NCBI RefSeq assembly: GCF_000687475.1
Contig: NC_057316.1
Coordinates: 3,162,001-3,226,000, forward strand
Origin: Ustilaginoidea virens
Lineage: Eukaryota > Ascomycota > Sordariomycetes > Hypocreales > Clavicipitaceae
DNA: 64,000 nucleotides
Reading direction: 5' to 3'
The notes beneath the pieces are model-generated. The model searched no databases, was not told where the DNA came from, and saw nothing but the letters and a program-made list of their open reading frames with translations. Made by a program: the position numbers and the translations under genes. Below are positions 22,812 through 34,377 of the stretch, piece after piece (position 1 is the stretch's first letter; the number at the start of each line of letters is the position of its first letter).

Positions 22812-24041
22812 ACTGACTGACAGGTCTCGTTTCGTCACGGAGTAAGCTACGCGACATTTGCGCAGAACAGCGACGGCCGCCCGCAGAGGAACATGATACT
22901 GATATAATGGCTTTTGAGTTTGCTGCAAGCCTCAATTCTCTAATTCCCATGGCCCACGGGGACAAAGTTCGCAGCAATGTGAGAGATGAGACGGTCAGTC
23001 AATACATGGATGTGCAAGGCCAAAGGGCCAGCCAAGCGCGCGCCACCGCCTGATTTTTTTTTTCTGCGACGAGACGAGCGGATTCTCGTGACTTGTCCCT
23101 CAAGTCTTCCGCCCATAAACACCATGACTGGACTTGTACATTTGATCCCTTCCCAGGCACCCTCCCGAGCTCAATGGTCTGTGAAGTTGTAAGTCGTCTG
23201 GTTAGAGCCAGCACGTACTTTGCGCTCATGTCTGGCCGGTATGCTCATTGGCAGCCGGAATCAGTGGGTTGGGCGACGGGGATGCGGCCTAGCCAGCCGA
23301 GACCTGATCAGTCCGATTGCTGCCGACTGCTGCTGACATGCAGATGTCATTGTTGACCAAGGCGAGTACCGAGGAGGAGAGAGGAGAGCTGAGTCAATGG
23401 GCTCTCTGTTATCTAAAGTTGGCGCTTTGCCCACACTAGCTTTCCGGTCGTCTTTGGGCTTGGTCTCCCCCCCCCTCACCCCCTCACGATAAATATGTTG
23501 TCATCCTATTGGTGTCAGGGCGTTGACAAGGAACTGCCGAAGTAACTCACTTTGGCTGGCATGTCGTCAGAGGGAATGAACCAGGCTTCCATATGCAAGC
23601 ATCGTGCTGGGGCGCAAGCCTACATCTCACCTCCTCATTGGCCATTGATGTTGATAAAGGCCCTGCTCCTCGAATACAGTCGTTCATGAAATCGAGACAT
23701 GGCTGAGTGGCTTTGTCCTTGATTCGGCTGTGCCAACTGACGGCTGAAAGGGCGCACCCCCCCCCCCCCCCCCCCCCCCCCCGTCCGCAACAAGTCCGCA
23801 GCTCCCAACAAGGTACCTAAGTTGGCTTAAGAAGGGAAAGAAAGGACGGAAGAGGTGGGCACATGCAGAGACGAGGAAGAGGGGAGAAGAAAAGAAGAAG
23901 TAGTACAAGAAGCCGTCACCAGTGCCAGCAGGCTCAAGCTGCAGTCCATACGACCGGACAGCAGCTGCAACCACCGGTCGCCAGCTGGCGATTTCTGCTG
24001 CTTCTGCTGCTCCTGCTGCTCCTGCTGCTTCTGCCTCAGCC
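22812..24041. other. bidirectional promoter region methyltransferase / P450
   Basis: 1.2 kb between divergent start codons. It contains a 26-nt C run at 23757-23782 and GA-rich DNA at 23830-23905. No further gene seen. Shared regulation of the two flanking genes is possible but only inferred. Confidence 0.6.
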
Positions 24042-26067
24042 ATGGTCGTCGACTCCGTGCTCCGCGGCCTATCTCAGTCGGGCTGCATGCAGCTTTTCCT
24101 CATTGCCGTTGTTCTGGTCTCCATCGTGTCGAGTTCGAGGCAGTATCTTCGCCTTCGAAGCTTCAAGGGCCCTTTCTTTGCCAGCTTCTCCCGCTTATGG
24201 CTTCTCCGAACAGTGGGCAGCGGCAACGCTTACTTGCATTTTTGGAATGTTACGCAAAAATATGGTTTGTGAACCAACCAACCAACCCCCTGCATCATTG
24301 CTGGTTTTCTCCAATTTGCTCTAGAATCTGGATTGAATCTCTGTCGGCCCGGTTCGGCGCAGATATCAAGGTCGCCTTTGAAAAAAACAACAAAGCTAAC
24401 TGACATTGACCTTTGCCCACCAGGCTCCATCGCTCGGATCGGGCCTAATGACCTAATAACCAGCGATCCGGATCTTGTCAAGCACATGTACGGTGTGCGG
24501 TCGGAGTATCGGCGCTCCAGTTGGTATCATGGCATGCGGTTCGATCCAAGCAGAGACAACTTTCTGTCCTTGAGAAACGAAGGCGACCACAAGAAATTGC
24601 GAGCAAAAATGGCTGCTGGGGTCAGTACATACCGAGCTCCCACTTGGCCTGGCGCCTAGCAGTTGTAGACAGAACAGCTCTGTTCCTCGTTGCCATGACG
24701 GGTAAACAGCCAACTGTACGTAGTACGCATGGCCGCTGACCGTGCTTCATCCTTTGCCTTAGTATTCCGGTCGGGAGATGCATGACATCGAGGCCAAAAT
24801 CGACCAAAACATCATACGCCTGAGGGAATTGTTGGCCAAGTACGCAGACAAGGGAGCAGCGGTCGATTTTGCGAAAAAGGCGCAGTATTTCACCTTGGAC
24901 GTCATTTCGGACCTTGCCTTTAGCACACCGTTTGGCTTCGTCCAGACCGACTCCGACGTCTACAAGTACATCGAGACGGTCGAAAGGACTCTTCCCGCGA
25001 CGATGATGACGACGGTCGTTCCTGTTTTGGTTACCCTGCTTTCTCTACCCCTTTTCAAGCCGGCAGTTCCGTCCGAAAGAGACAGGCTTGGATTTGGGAG
25101 AGTAACGAGGTATTGCCCCGCAAGTTCTGATTGATTTGCCCATTCTCCGCGGTAGATTGTAGGTCCATGGATACTGAAGAAGAAGCTAGCATCGCCAAGT
25201 CTGTGGCCGCGGAGCGTTTCGGCCCACAGAAGAAGGTCCACAAGGACATGCTTGGATCGTTTGTCGCTCACGGATTGACGCAAGAAGAAGCTGAATCGGA
25301 AATTCTTCTCCAGATGTATGCCCATTGATACTGTCGTCTACGGCCATGTAACACTTACACGCAACCTGTTTCTCAGTGTTGCAGGGTCCGACACCACAGC
25401 TACTGCCATCCGGTCAACCCTTCTCCACATCATCACAACCCCACGGGTGCTGGCAAAACTGCAACGTGAAATCGACGGCATGGGAATCACGACTGCCGTG
25501 ATTTCCGATGCCAGTGCTCGCCAGATGCCATTTCTACAAGCAGTTATTAAAGAAGGCCTTCGCATATTCCCCCCAGTCGTCGGTCTCATGTCAAAGCAAG
25601 CACCACCAGGAGGAGACTACTGGAAGGGCGTGTTCATTCCCGGAGGAACCCGGGTCGGCTCTTGTGCATGGGGTATCTTTCGTCGTGAGGACATCTGGGG
25701 CCAAGACTCAAGGGAGTTTAGGCCCGAAAGATGGCTGGAAAGCTCCCCCGCGGCCCTGGAGAAGATGGAAAGTGCCTTGGACCTTATCTTCAGTCATGGC
25801 CGGTGGCAGTGTCTAGGGCAGTCCGTTGCACTTATGGAGCTGAACAAGGTATTTGTGCAGGTAATCGTAACCCTGACAGCGTTCTGGAACCGGTAACATT
25901 TACGTTTTTCCATCTCGTAGAACGGAATGCTAATGCAACCATGGAATCAGCTTCTCCACCACTTTCAATTCTCGGTATGCGACCCGACGAATCCTTGGAA
26001 GATTTTCGATTGCGGCATCTTTTCGCAATCCGAGTTCTACGTGCGAGTCGAAAGGCGACATTTGTGA
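24042..26067 (+). CDS. microsomal cytochrome P450 monooxygenase
   Basis: Exons 24042-24264, 24424-24620, 24763-25109, 25163-25315, 25377-25860, 25951-26067; 506 aa, with all junctions in phase. The N-terminal membrane anchor is near residues 16-33. I-helix oxygen-binding motif AGSDTT (309-314), ExxR (Glu366-Arg369), FRPERW and the heme-thiolate loop FSHGRWQCLG with Cys452 are intact. The C-terminal layout resembles fungal pisatin-demethylase-like P450s, but the substrate cannot be told. For the last intron I chose the acceptor at 25950 over one at 25920, because it gives the usual KVFVQLLHHF helix; the earlier acceptor would add ten residues. The electron donor would be the general P450 reductase at the ER. 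Its divergent partner is a LaeA-like methyltransferase, which hints at a small secondary-metabolism unit; no synthase gene is nearby. Confidence 0.9.
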
Positions 26068-26816
26068 CGGCCCCATTTCCGAACTGGGATGGATAATGGC
26101 CAAAGCAAACAGACATGATGCACGCATGAATGATGGGATGTGACGTGAAGGTGAAGCTGACCCTTTTTGCTGCAGAAGAGCTTGGAGTATCGCTGTACGT
26201 CAACAGATGGTCAGACAACCGGTGACGATGTTTGCTGAACGGGGCATTGGGAGTCGCATGCCACAAGACCTGAAGCCCTCATTCCCGACAAGCAAGGCCG
26301 TGCAGCGTCAAAGGCTAAGGCGCTCGAGCTATCTTTATCCGTAGTTTGCTAATTAATGCATGCATCGGAGAAAGGAATTGGCCGTGACGGAGACACATCG
26401 ATGCTCAAACCCGCCAACCCTGACCCTGCTATCCGCTGAAGACGAACGAATGGGAGACTCTGGGAGACTTCTGGTATTTACGGTACATAGGTAGGTTAGA
26501 TGCCTACATATAAGTACCTACCTAGGTACCTACTTCCGTACACAGTCTCCGTACTCCCGTACCGAACTACAGTACATGTACCAATCAATTTCAAAGCCAG
26601 GATTTTGCGACTTTGCACCTGCCAAGCCAAACACCACCACCTTTACCATTCAATGCCTGGCCCGCGGCAGAATTAATTTCCCGGAAGGGAGAAACCGTTC
26701 TCAACCAAGGCCTCGACTCTAACCCACTTGCATCCATCAGCTTGGCCCCCGTGTTCCTTGTTATTCTGTCGAGCCTCTGCATTGTCCAAATCACACACAC
26801 ATCCGACCCGGCCGCC
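26068..26816. other. P450-to-GTPase intergenic region
   Basis: 750 nt without a gene. It holds TAGGTAGG/TACCTACCTAGGTACC units at 26488-26532 and a CTCCGTACTCCCGTACCG motif at 26545-26562. Confidence 0.7.
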
Positions 26817-28380
26817 ATGCCTCGCGATCCGCTCATTGGCCTGGTAGGCAAACCCTCGGCGGGCAAGAGCACAACGCTGAACAGCCTCACAGACGCTTCA
26901 TCCAAAGTCGGTAAGTCTGCAAAAGGGAGAGAGAGAAGGAGAAAAAATAAGACCCGAGCCGCGAGGAACTCTACCCGGGCAGAGTAAAAAAAAAAGCCCG
27001 CTTGCACCCATCATCATCATCATCTGACCCCCTTCCCCAACAACAGGCAACTTTCCGTTCGTACCAAAAAAAGGCCCTTGGTCTGCCGCAACGTGTTTGA
27101 ACAGCCAGCAAGACTGACGCAAAAGGGGCCAATCTCTCATTAGTTTCACAACCATCGATCCCCAGCGGGCGATTGGCTACCTCCAAATAGACTGCGCGTG
27201 CGCGCGGCACAAGGTCTCGGACCGCTGCAGACCCAACTACGGCGCGTGCGTCGACGGCCGCCGCTCCGTGCCGATAGAACTCCTCGACGTGGCCGGCCTG
27301 GTGCCGGGGGCGCACCAGGGCCGCGGCCTAGGCAACAAGTTCCTTGACGACCTCCGCCACGCCGACGCCCTCATCCACGTCGTCGACGCGTCCGGCACCG
27401 TCGACGCCGAGGGCAAGGAGACCAGGGGCTACGACCCTTCCGTCGACATTGCCTGGCTGCGAAGCGAGATCGTGGCCTGGATCCTCGGCAACCTGATGCA
27501 GAAGTGGCCGAGCGTGCGACGGCGGCACGTCGCCGTCAAGGCCACAGCCGCGGAAACCCTGCAGGGCCAGTTCTCCGGATACGGCGCCACGTCCACCGTG
27601 GTCGGCCGCACGCTTGACCGCGCCGCCGTCAAGGAAGGCCTCGAGGAGTGGTCCGACGACACCGTCGCCCGCGTGGTCAACGCCTTTGTCGACGAAAAGT
27701 TCCCCACCGTCATCGCCCTCAACAAGATCGACCACCCGGACGCCGACAAGAACATTGCCAAAATCGCCAAGATGCAGGACCCCGAGACCCTCGTCCTCTG
27801 CTCCGCCATCTCCGAGATCTTCCTCCGCAAGATGGCCAAGCAGGGGTACGTACGGTACGTCGAGGGGAGCGACTTTGTCGACACGCGCGAGGATCTCATT
27901 GAGCAGGGGGACCCCGAGGGCGGCGGCCTCAAGGAGCTGGACGACAAGAATCGGAACCGCATAGAGAACCTCAAGGACATGGTGCTGTATCGCTTCGGGT
28001 CAACGGGCGTCGTGCAAGTCTTGACGAGGGCAGCCGAGATGCTGGGCCTCGTGCCTGTGTTCCCGGTGCGGAATACCGCGACGTTTAGCTCGGGGGCGTC
28101 CGAGTCCAAGTTCGTCTTTAGAGATTGCGTGCTGGTCAAGAAGGGGTCGACAGTGGGTGACGTCGCCAAAAAGGTCATGGGTGATGCGCCGATTGCCTAT
28201 GTCGAAGGGATCGGGGGGCTGAGAGTTGCAGAGGACGATCATGTTGCTGTTGGGAAGAATGATGTGAGTTGTTGTTCATGTTGCGCCCGGTCCCCCCCCC
28301 CCCCTCCCCTCCTCGTCGTGTGCTTTATCGCTCTGCTCATAATCAAGCAGATTCTATCATTCAAGGTGGGTCGTGGCTAG
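26817..28380 (+). CDS. Obg/YchF-related GTPase with TGS-like C-terminus
   Basis: Exons 26817-26910, 27047-27056, 27144-28263, 28351-28380; 417 aa. The ATG sits in a strong context (gccgccATG). P-loop [12 protein letters not shown] (8-19), switch/G2 region FTTIDP, G3 [20 protein letters not shown], helical insertion, G4 NKID and a C-terminal TGS-like segment ending ILSFKVGRG are visible. The intact NKID suggests GTP preference, unlike OLA1/YchF, whose G4 motif is altered. Such archaeal-type Obg-related GTPases are thought to act on ribosomes or translation; the exact role here is unknown. Exon 2 is only 10 nt, needed to encode the conserved GNFPF; its donor is GTTCGT. The long exon is very rich in C/G-ending codons. 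Function is inferred from family only. Confidence 0.87.
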
Positions 28381-28659
28381 GGTTTGATTTTGGGATGGCC
28401 AAGAAAAAGCTTTGATGGGAAGAAACCCTTTGGCGCACAGCTACAGGATCGGCTGTTGCTTCCAGCGGCCCCGAGTACACGATGCATGCTATCATGACCA
28501 GCTTTGGCATTCTTTCCGTCTCATAAAGGAAAAAAAAACCACATCTAGAGACGGGGAAATCTCCCAAGCGCTTTTCCTACAAACTCGGCAATTCATATCC
28601 TTCCCTCGCTCCAAATGATGCTGCTTCGGACCGACTTTGCCCCGTTCATGCATGAGTTT

Positions 28660-30239
28660 TCAGTCCTCCAATGGCACCGGCCAAACTTGCGGTTCATGGC
28701 CCCAGATGAGCGTCACGCCTTCACTTTCTGCCACTCTCCGTAACTGGTCCATCACGGCGCCCTTTACCGACGTTGTGTATATAGTCTTCAGATGCGTGAC
28801 CCTCAGCACTGCGGCAACGACGCTTGCGAATTCCGCTTCCTCATAGTGCTCGGAAAAGATACTCAGCGTTTCTAGGTTCGGGAAGCTTGCCAGGAACTGG
28901 GGTAGGGGGAGGTCTTCGTCGTTCCGGGGGTAGGACCGGAAGCGGAATTTGTAGCAACCTAGTGATCGGACGCAAGGTGCGCCGCGGATCCAGTCGTACC
29001 CCTTGAGGTGGTGTATGCTCTTGTCTCCAATGCGATCGTTCAGGGATTCCGTCGGAAAAACGATATCCAGAGAAGTGAGCTTGCCTGTGATCAAGGCCTC
29101 GGAGAAGACTGCTCTAGACACCTCGGGGGAGATGCAGAAGCCTTTGGTTCCGAGGGACCGGAGATTTCGGAATTGTGGCTGTTGAGGGGGCTCAACGTCA
29201 CTGTACAGGTACCGGCTGTCGCTGAAAACGCGGTTCCTGCCGTGGCGGTCGCTGTTGTCAGATGGGATGTCAAAGCGGATGTGCCGGAGAGTGTTGCCGT
29301 GGTTAAGACACGTCAGGCAACGGAGTGTCATGAGTGAATTCTCCACCTGAGAGATTGGGCCAACGACAGATGACACCTCAAAGATGAGAACCTTGAGGTG
29401 ATTCCATACTGTCTCCCACTTTTCTCGCCAGCCAACTAATAAATTCGAATCGAGATTTGGTATGTTGGGACCTATCCATAGTTGCTCGAGTCTTGGGAAC
29501 GTGTCAGAGAGGAAAAACTACAGAGAGTCAAAGATCAGCTGCGAGTTGTACTATGCAGATGGGAAATTTGGGGTTGGGGGAAGTTGGTCGTGCGTGCTTC
29601 ATTCGTCCTTTCTTCTCCCACAGACTTCTCCCCCAGAGTTGACATACTATTGGGAATGAATCTCGCGAGGTCAAGGTATTGCTCATGCGCAGTGTTTTCA
29701 AGTTTGGAAGCATGGGTATGGATTGCGTCCTGTACCACTGATCTGGAATGCCCACGACGCCAAGGTGTTGCAGAGATTCTGCGGCATTGTTGAGAAAGGA
29801 AAGAGGGAACCCGCCTATAGCAATTTTCGCAGTACTCCAAGCTGGTTTTGAGGGGTCGCCTGTTCCATCGATGGACACATGCCGTAGTCTTTGCCACGTC
29901 TTCTGGTTTGAAGGAAATAACAAGCCTTCCGACTGGGGACCGATTTCCAGGTGCTCCAGGCTCGCCGAGGCTTGCAAGAGAAGCATCAACTTCTGTTGAG
30001 TAAGCACAAAGGTTTTTGGTAGAGGGATCACGATTTTCCTGGCGCCACCGTTGCCAGCCCAAGACAACATTTTCTTCAAGACATCGTGTCGCGGGGCCCG
30101 TTTCATGCTTCTGCCAGGGAACACCATGTTCCTCCAGAGGCGCTCGTGCAAGGGGCTTGTCAGGATGCGTCTCCAGTGTTTGCTTACACCCAAACATGGT
30201 CTGCAAAGTCGCGTTAGCAGAGAAAGCCGAAGAGCTCTT

Positions 30240-30282
<43 letters not shown>

Positions 30283-31184
30283 AGTGGGGGATGCGCGCCA
30301 TACGGTAAGTTGACGAAATCCAGGAAAGAGAAGATGAGCATCACAATTTCAGTGGGAAGACGCAGAGGATCCTTCCTGGAGAAATGCTTGTGCAGTGGCT
30401 TCCTCGCATTGTATAGCTGCTGCATGCAGACGGTTAGCAACCTGAAGAAGAATTAAAGAGGGAAGGGCATTGTTGAGGTGAGAACTGACCTGTAACTTCA
30501 GTGACGAGCTGCCGGCATTATCACTGTTGATGTGAATACCGGCAGTGTAGACCTTCCAAGCGAACTCGTTGTTCTTTTGCAGTCGAGCTATTTTGCCCAG
30601 CCGCAGGTACCCCTTTTTCCGATTGTCCTCGTCAGCATGCTGAGACTGGAGGCGAAGTCAAGGGCCATCAGCCTCTCTCATCACCTACATCGGGAAGCCT
30701 GGGGGCTAGCTCGAGGATCCATTCGGCGTCCTTTTTAGCACGGTCGAGCTTTTCCAACGCCTCAAACGTTGCGGCTCGAAAATCCAGCGCCTGGGCGTGT
30801 TGATAGTTGTCGCACTTGTTGAATGTCTTGCCTATGTCGCATTTGCAATTGTACATGGCTTCCTTGAAGATGGAGCCACCTTCGGCCGCGACCTTTTCGA
30901 AATTCTTGCATGAGCACCTCTCACGTCTCAAGCCTCTAGCACAAGAACAGCTTTTCATGGCCTGCCAGAGGCATTTTAGCAGGAGGCTGCAAGACCGGGG
31001 TCCTGTTGGCGTTTTGCCGCGACGGGGAACTACTCACTCTGGTGAACTGCTCGAGGGCCCTCTTGTACTTCTTGACCTCGTAGAAACGGCGGCCAGAGTC
31101 AATCAGATCAGTCATGGAGGGCTCTTCCTCTGGGCCACGAGATGAAGACATCATGTCTTGGAGAGACTGAGAAAGGCGGCGCAT
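28660..31184 (-). CDS. TPR-F-box-LRR protein (Dia2/Pof3-like SCF subunit)
   Basis: Exons, minus strand: 31184-31038, 30961-30689, 30612-30490, 30419-30304, 30200-29648, 29517-28660; 689 aa, all junctions in phase. Residues about 20-180 form a TPR-like region (RRFYEVKKYKRALEQF; ALDFRAATFEALEKLDRAKKDAEWILELAP; GYLRLGKIARLQ) containing a Cys-rich insert (CSCKNFEKVAAEGG, CKCDIGKTFNKCDN). An F-box follows (DPLRLPTEIVMLIFSFLDFVNL, about 198-240), then leucine-rich repeats to the end. This order is that of yeast Dia2 and fission-yeast Pof3, substrate receptors of SCF ubiquitin ligases linked to genome stability. Orthology is inferred, since filamentous fungi have several such F-box proteins. Intron 4 holds a 40-nt T run on the plus strand. 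It is divergent from the eS6 gene. Confidence 0.85.
30242..30281 (-). repeat. 40-nt poly(A) tract (sense) inside an intron
   Basis: A run of 40 T on the plus strand, that is 40 A in the sense of the F-box gene, lies within its fourth intron (30303-30201). Confidence 0.9.
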
Positions 31185-31901
31185 GGGGTAGATTTCATGT
31201 GACTATTCGCCCTGACGCTGCTGCTAGACCCAAACCTGAAGCACTCGCTCTCCAAACAAAGTCGTTGGTTGCATCGGAATTTCACCCCCAACGCACCTTG
31301 TCGGTCGTCGATCAAACTAGCTGTGGCATCTCGCATCAAGTAGCCAAGTTTCTGCAGTCGCCCTTTAGGTCGACAAAGCTCGCTGTTGGGGGATGTCAAG
31401 CCACCAACGTCGCATCGGCACGCGATTTATGGTGCAGGTGCAGTTCAGCATTCAGCAAGTCTGTTGAGAAGGGAGGAAGGAGCTGGGGAACCCCACCTTG
31501 TTGGTAACTGTACGTACTCCGTACCGTACCGTCCTTCCGAGTTGCAATGCGCCTGGCAACCTCGTCAAGATTTACTACTTTCAAACATTGCAGGTAAAGC
31601 CAAACGTGGCGCGCAGCATTACTGGCAGATTCCTGTGGCGCTGGGTTGTGGCTCATGGCTGGGACTCCGGGAGCACGGCAGACCCATGTACCCATGTAGC
31701 CCCCGGCCCACAAATTCCCCGTCTTGTCGAATCGGCATTGGCCACGCCGCCACAGCATAGAGAAACCCTAGCGGCACACACTTTCTTGATTTTGTCCATT
31801 TTCTCTCGTCAGCCTCATTTTTCTTGATACTATCAATTCATCCATCACCGCTTCACACCTCGCCAGGTCAAGTCAACTTGCGCCCCTTTCATACTGGCAA
31901 G
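31185..31901. other. bidirectional promoter region F-box gene / eS6
   Basis: About 720 nt. A CGTACTCCGTACCGTACCG cluster lies at 31512-31530 and a GAAACCCTAGCGGC box near 31762-31775. CT-rich sequence precedes the eS6 start. No gene seen. Confidence 0.7.
31763..31771 (+). promoter_or_regulatory. AAACCCTAG box upstream of eS6
   Basis: AAACCCTAG lies about 135 nt before the eS6 start codon. Similar telomere-repeat-like boxes are common in fungal ribosomal protein promoters, so a role as activator site is plausible, but this is inference. Confidence 0.4.
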
Positions 31902-33470
31902 ATGAAGGTACAAAGCCTCACTTCCTCCTCGTCTCCCACGATTCGGTTGCTCGCATGAGAATTGTCCATCGGGTGCTGTCTGCAGATTTTGCAAGCTGCC
32001 ACGCATTTCGCGTCGTTGGAAGAACCTCAACACTGGCACCAAATAGTCGGCAAGTCTTGGTCGTGAGTATATGTCTCCAGGCTAACATTTCTCTCTCTCA
32101 CCGCAGTTGAACATTTCCTACCCTGCCAATGGCAGCCAAAAGCTCATCGATATTGAAGACGAGCGCAAGCTCGCCGTCTTCATGGAGAAGCGCGTACGTT
32201 GCCACCGGTTCCCTCCGGCACACCTTTCCCCCCGCCCAATCTTCCCCCCCAAGGGGACGTATTCCTCTGCGTCATACTCTCCTCGCCGTCGAGTCTCTCT
32301 ACTTGATTCCGCAATTGCTTCGATTCTTGACCCCTCGATGGCGGGTGCGACGGGCAAGCGGGATCCTATTCCCGCCCTGTCGTCTCGTGTTTCATGGAAC
32401 TGTTTATCTTTTCCCCCGCCCAAGACGCTGATGGCTAACTCGTACGTCTTGTACAGATGGGTGCCGAAGTCGCTGGCGATTCTGTTGGGGATGAGTTCAA
32501 GGGCTACATCTTCCGCATCACTGGTGGAAATGATAAGCAGGGTTTCCCCATGAAGCAAGGTGTAATGGCCCCGGGCCGTGTCCGTCTTTTGCTCTCTGAA
32601 GGCCACTCATGCTACCGCCCTCGCCGAACTGGCGAGCGCAAGCGCAAGTCGGTCCGTGGCTGCATCGTCGGCATGGACCTTTCCGTCCTCGCCCTCAGCA
32701 TCGTCAAGCAGGGCGATGCCGACATCCCCGGCCTGACCGATGTCGTCCACCCAAAGCGCTTGGGTCCCAAGCGTGCCACCAAGATCCGAAAGTTCTTCGG
32801 CCTCACCAAGGATGACGATGTATGTTACACTTCCTTCGATCCATACTCGTTCATCGCCTATTCGGAGCTGCGGAGATGGTCGGGGCAGTCCGGATAGAGA
32901 GTGAGATGAAAACCAGGGGATGCAAGAAAGATGAGAAGACTCGACGAGAAGCGTTTTTTGCTGTTGGCTCCTATGAAACGTCCTCCCAACAAGCCACAGT
33001 TCACGCCAAAAAAAAAAAAAAACCATTCTTCTCCACCACTTCATATCCATCTGATCCCCTGGGGACGACGAGTAATGTAAACCCCCTTTTCAACACCCAA
33101 GACTAATAACAAGCCCCGCCCAAATGATAGGTCCGCAAGTACGTCATTCGCCGCGAGGTGCAGCCCAAGGGCGAGGGCAAGAAGCCCTACACCAAGGCCC
33201 CCAAGATCCAGAGACTAGTCACACCCCAGCGCCTCCAGCACAAGCGCCACCGCGCTGCTCTCAAGCGCCGCCAGGCCGAGAAGGTCAAGGATGAGGCCGT
33301 GAGTCCCCTGAACCAGATGTGGCTTCACCTAGCAGCCGTTTGGGAACAAGCGAACTGACCGTCGTCTTTTGCAGAACGAATACGCCCAAATTCTGGCCAA
33401 GCGTGTCGCAGAAGCCAAGGCTCACAAGGCCGATGCTCGCAAGCGTCGCGCTTCATCCATGCACAAATGA
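31902..33470 (+). CDS. RPS6: 40S ribosomal protein eS6
   Basis: Exons 31902-31907, 32107-32193, 32457-32819, 33131-33298, 33375-33470; 239 aa, all junctions in phase. The first exon encodes only Met-Lys, followed by [21 protein letters not shown], the invariant eS6 start. The body ([46 protein letters not shown]) and the basic C-terminal helix are complete. The tail ends RRASSMHK, so the S6-kinase serines (about 235-236) are kept, the readout of TOR signalling. The introns are long for this window (199, 263, 311 and 76 nt). I found no convincing box C/D snoRNA in them. Confidence 0.97.
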
Positions 33471-34377
33471 ACAAAATTACGGCGTTTCTTTTACAGTAAT
33501 GATATAACTTGAGGGGTCTCATACCTCGGTCCTACGGGTTTTGCATGCTTTTGCATTTTTGGAGTGAGGGGGACTTATTCTGGACTATATATATATAGTC
33601 TTTGCAGGGCCTTTCCATCCCGTGTGATAGATGTCGGGCAGAGAGTACTTTGGGAGTAGCAAAAAGACGCATTCGTGATGCCAAATTGACAAAAGTCGAC
33701 GAGTTTGCCGAGTTTTTTGAATTTCTTTCTTTGCCTCTCACGTGGTGATGGTTAGGAGAATAATTGCTGCTCCACTTTTTTAGTCATGCTGTATATTGTA
33801 TGTAAGTATGCTTTTCAGCAAGACGCCGCTGCCGCTGCCGCTGCCGCGGCCCCCATGCCTCGCAGAGAGAGGGATATTGATTGTCCCAGTGCGAGGCTCC
33901 TCTTCCTGCATGCAAACCTGTAATAGCAATCTGTTCAGAAAATAGTCGATTCCCTAGCTTTGCCGATTGTGCAAGACCTGCACTTCTTCCACACCCGACT
34001 ATAGCTAGGGTTTCCGTGCTACTGTAGGAATAAAACCTCCAAAGACACCCAGCAGATGGAGTGTTGCCGGTCAGTGACCGATAAATGATGGCACCAAATT
34101 CAAACAAACAAGAAAAAAAAAGAAAAAAAGAAAAAAAAAAAAAGGCCAAAAGATTACAATAAACATGAGTCTCTTGTCATGAAAACCCCAAGGCGTGCTT
34201 TGAGAAGATCAAGTCCGTCCCAGTGATCCGATCCGTACCGCCAACACCAAGGCGCCATTTGCCATTGCCATTGCCATTGCCATTGCATCCTCTCCCGGTT
34301 CCCCCACCCTCATGCCAGTTCAGCCAAGCTATGCTTCTACCTTCGTCTCTCCCGCTGCGTCGATTCCATCACTTGGT
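33471..34377. other. convergent 3' region eS6 / TOM1
   Basis: 900 nt with the 3' ends of two convergent genes, a GCTGCC repeat (33828-33848), an A-rich run (34110-34143) and a 6-bp GCCATT repeat (34253-34285). No gene seen. Confidence 0.65.

Noticed and set aside
32820..33130. Possible intronic snoRNA in the 311-nt eS6 intron 4
   Set aside because: GAGATGAAAAC and AAGATGAG resemble C boxes only weakly, and no paired D box with terminal stem was found.
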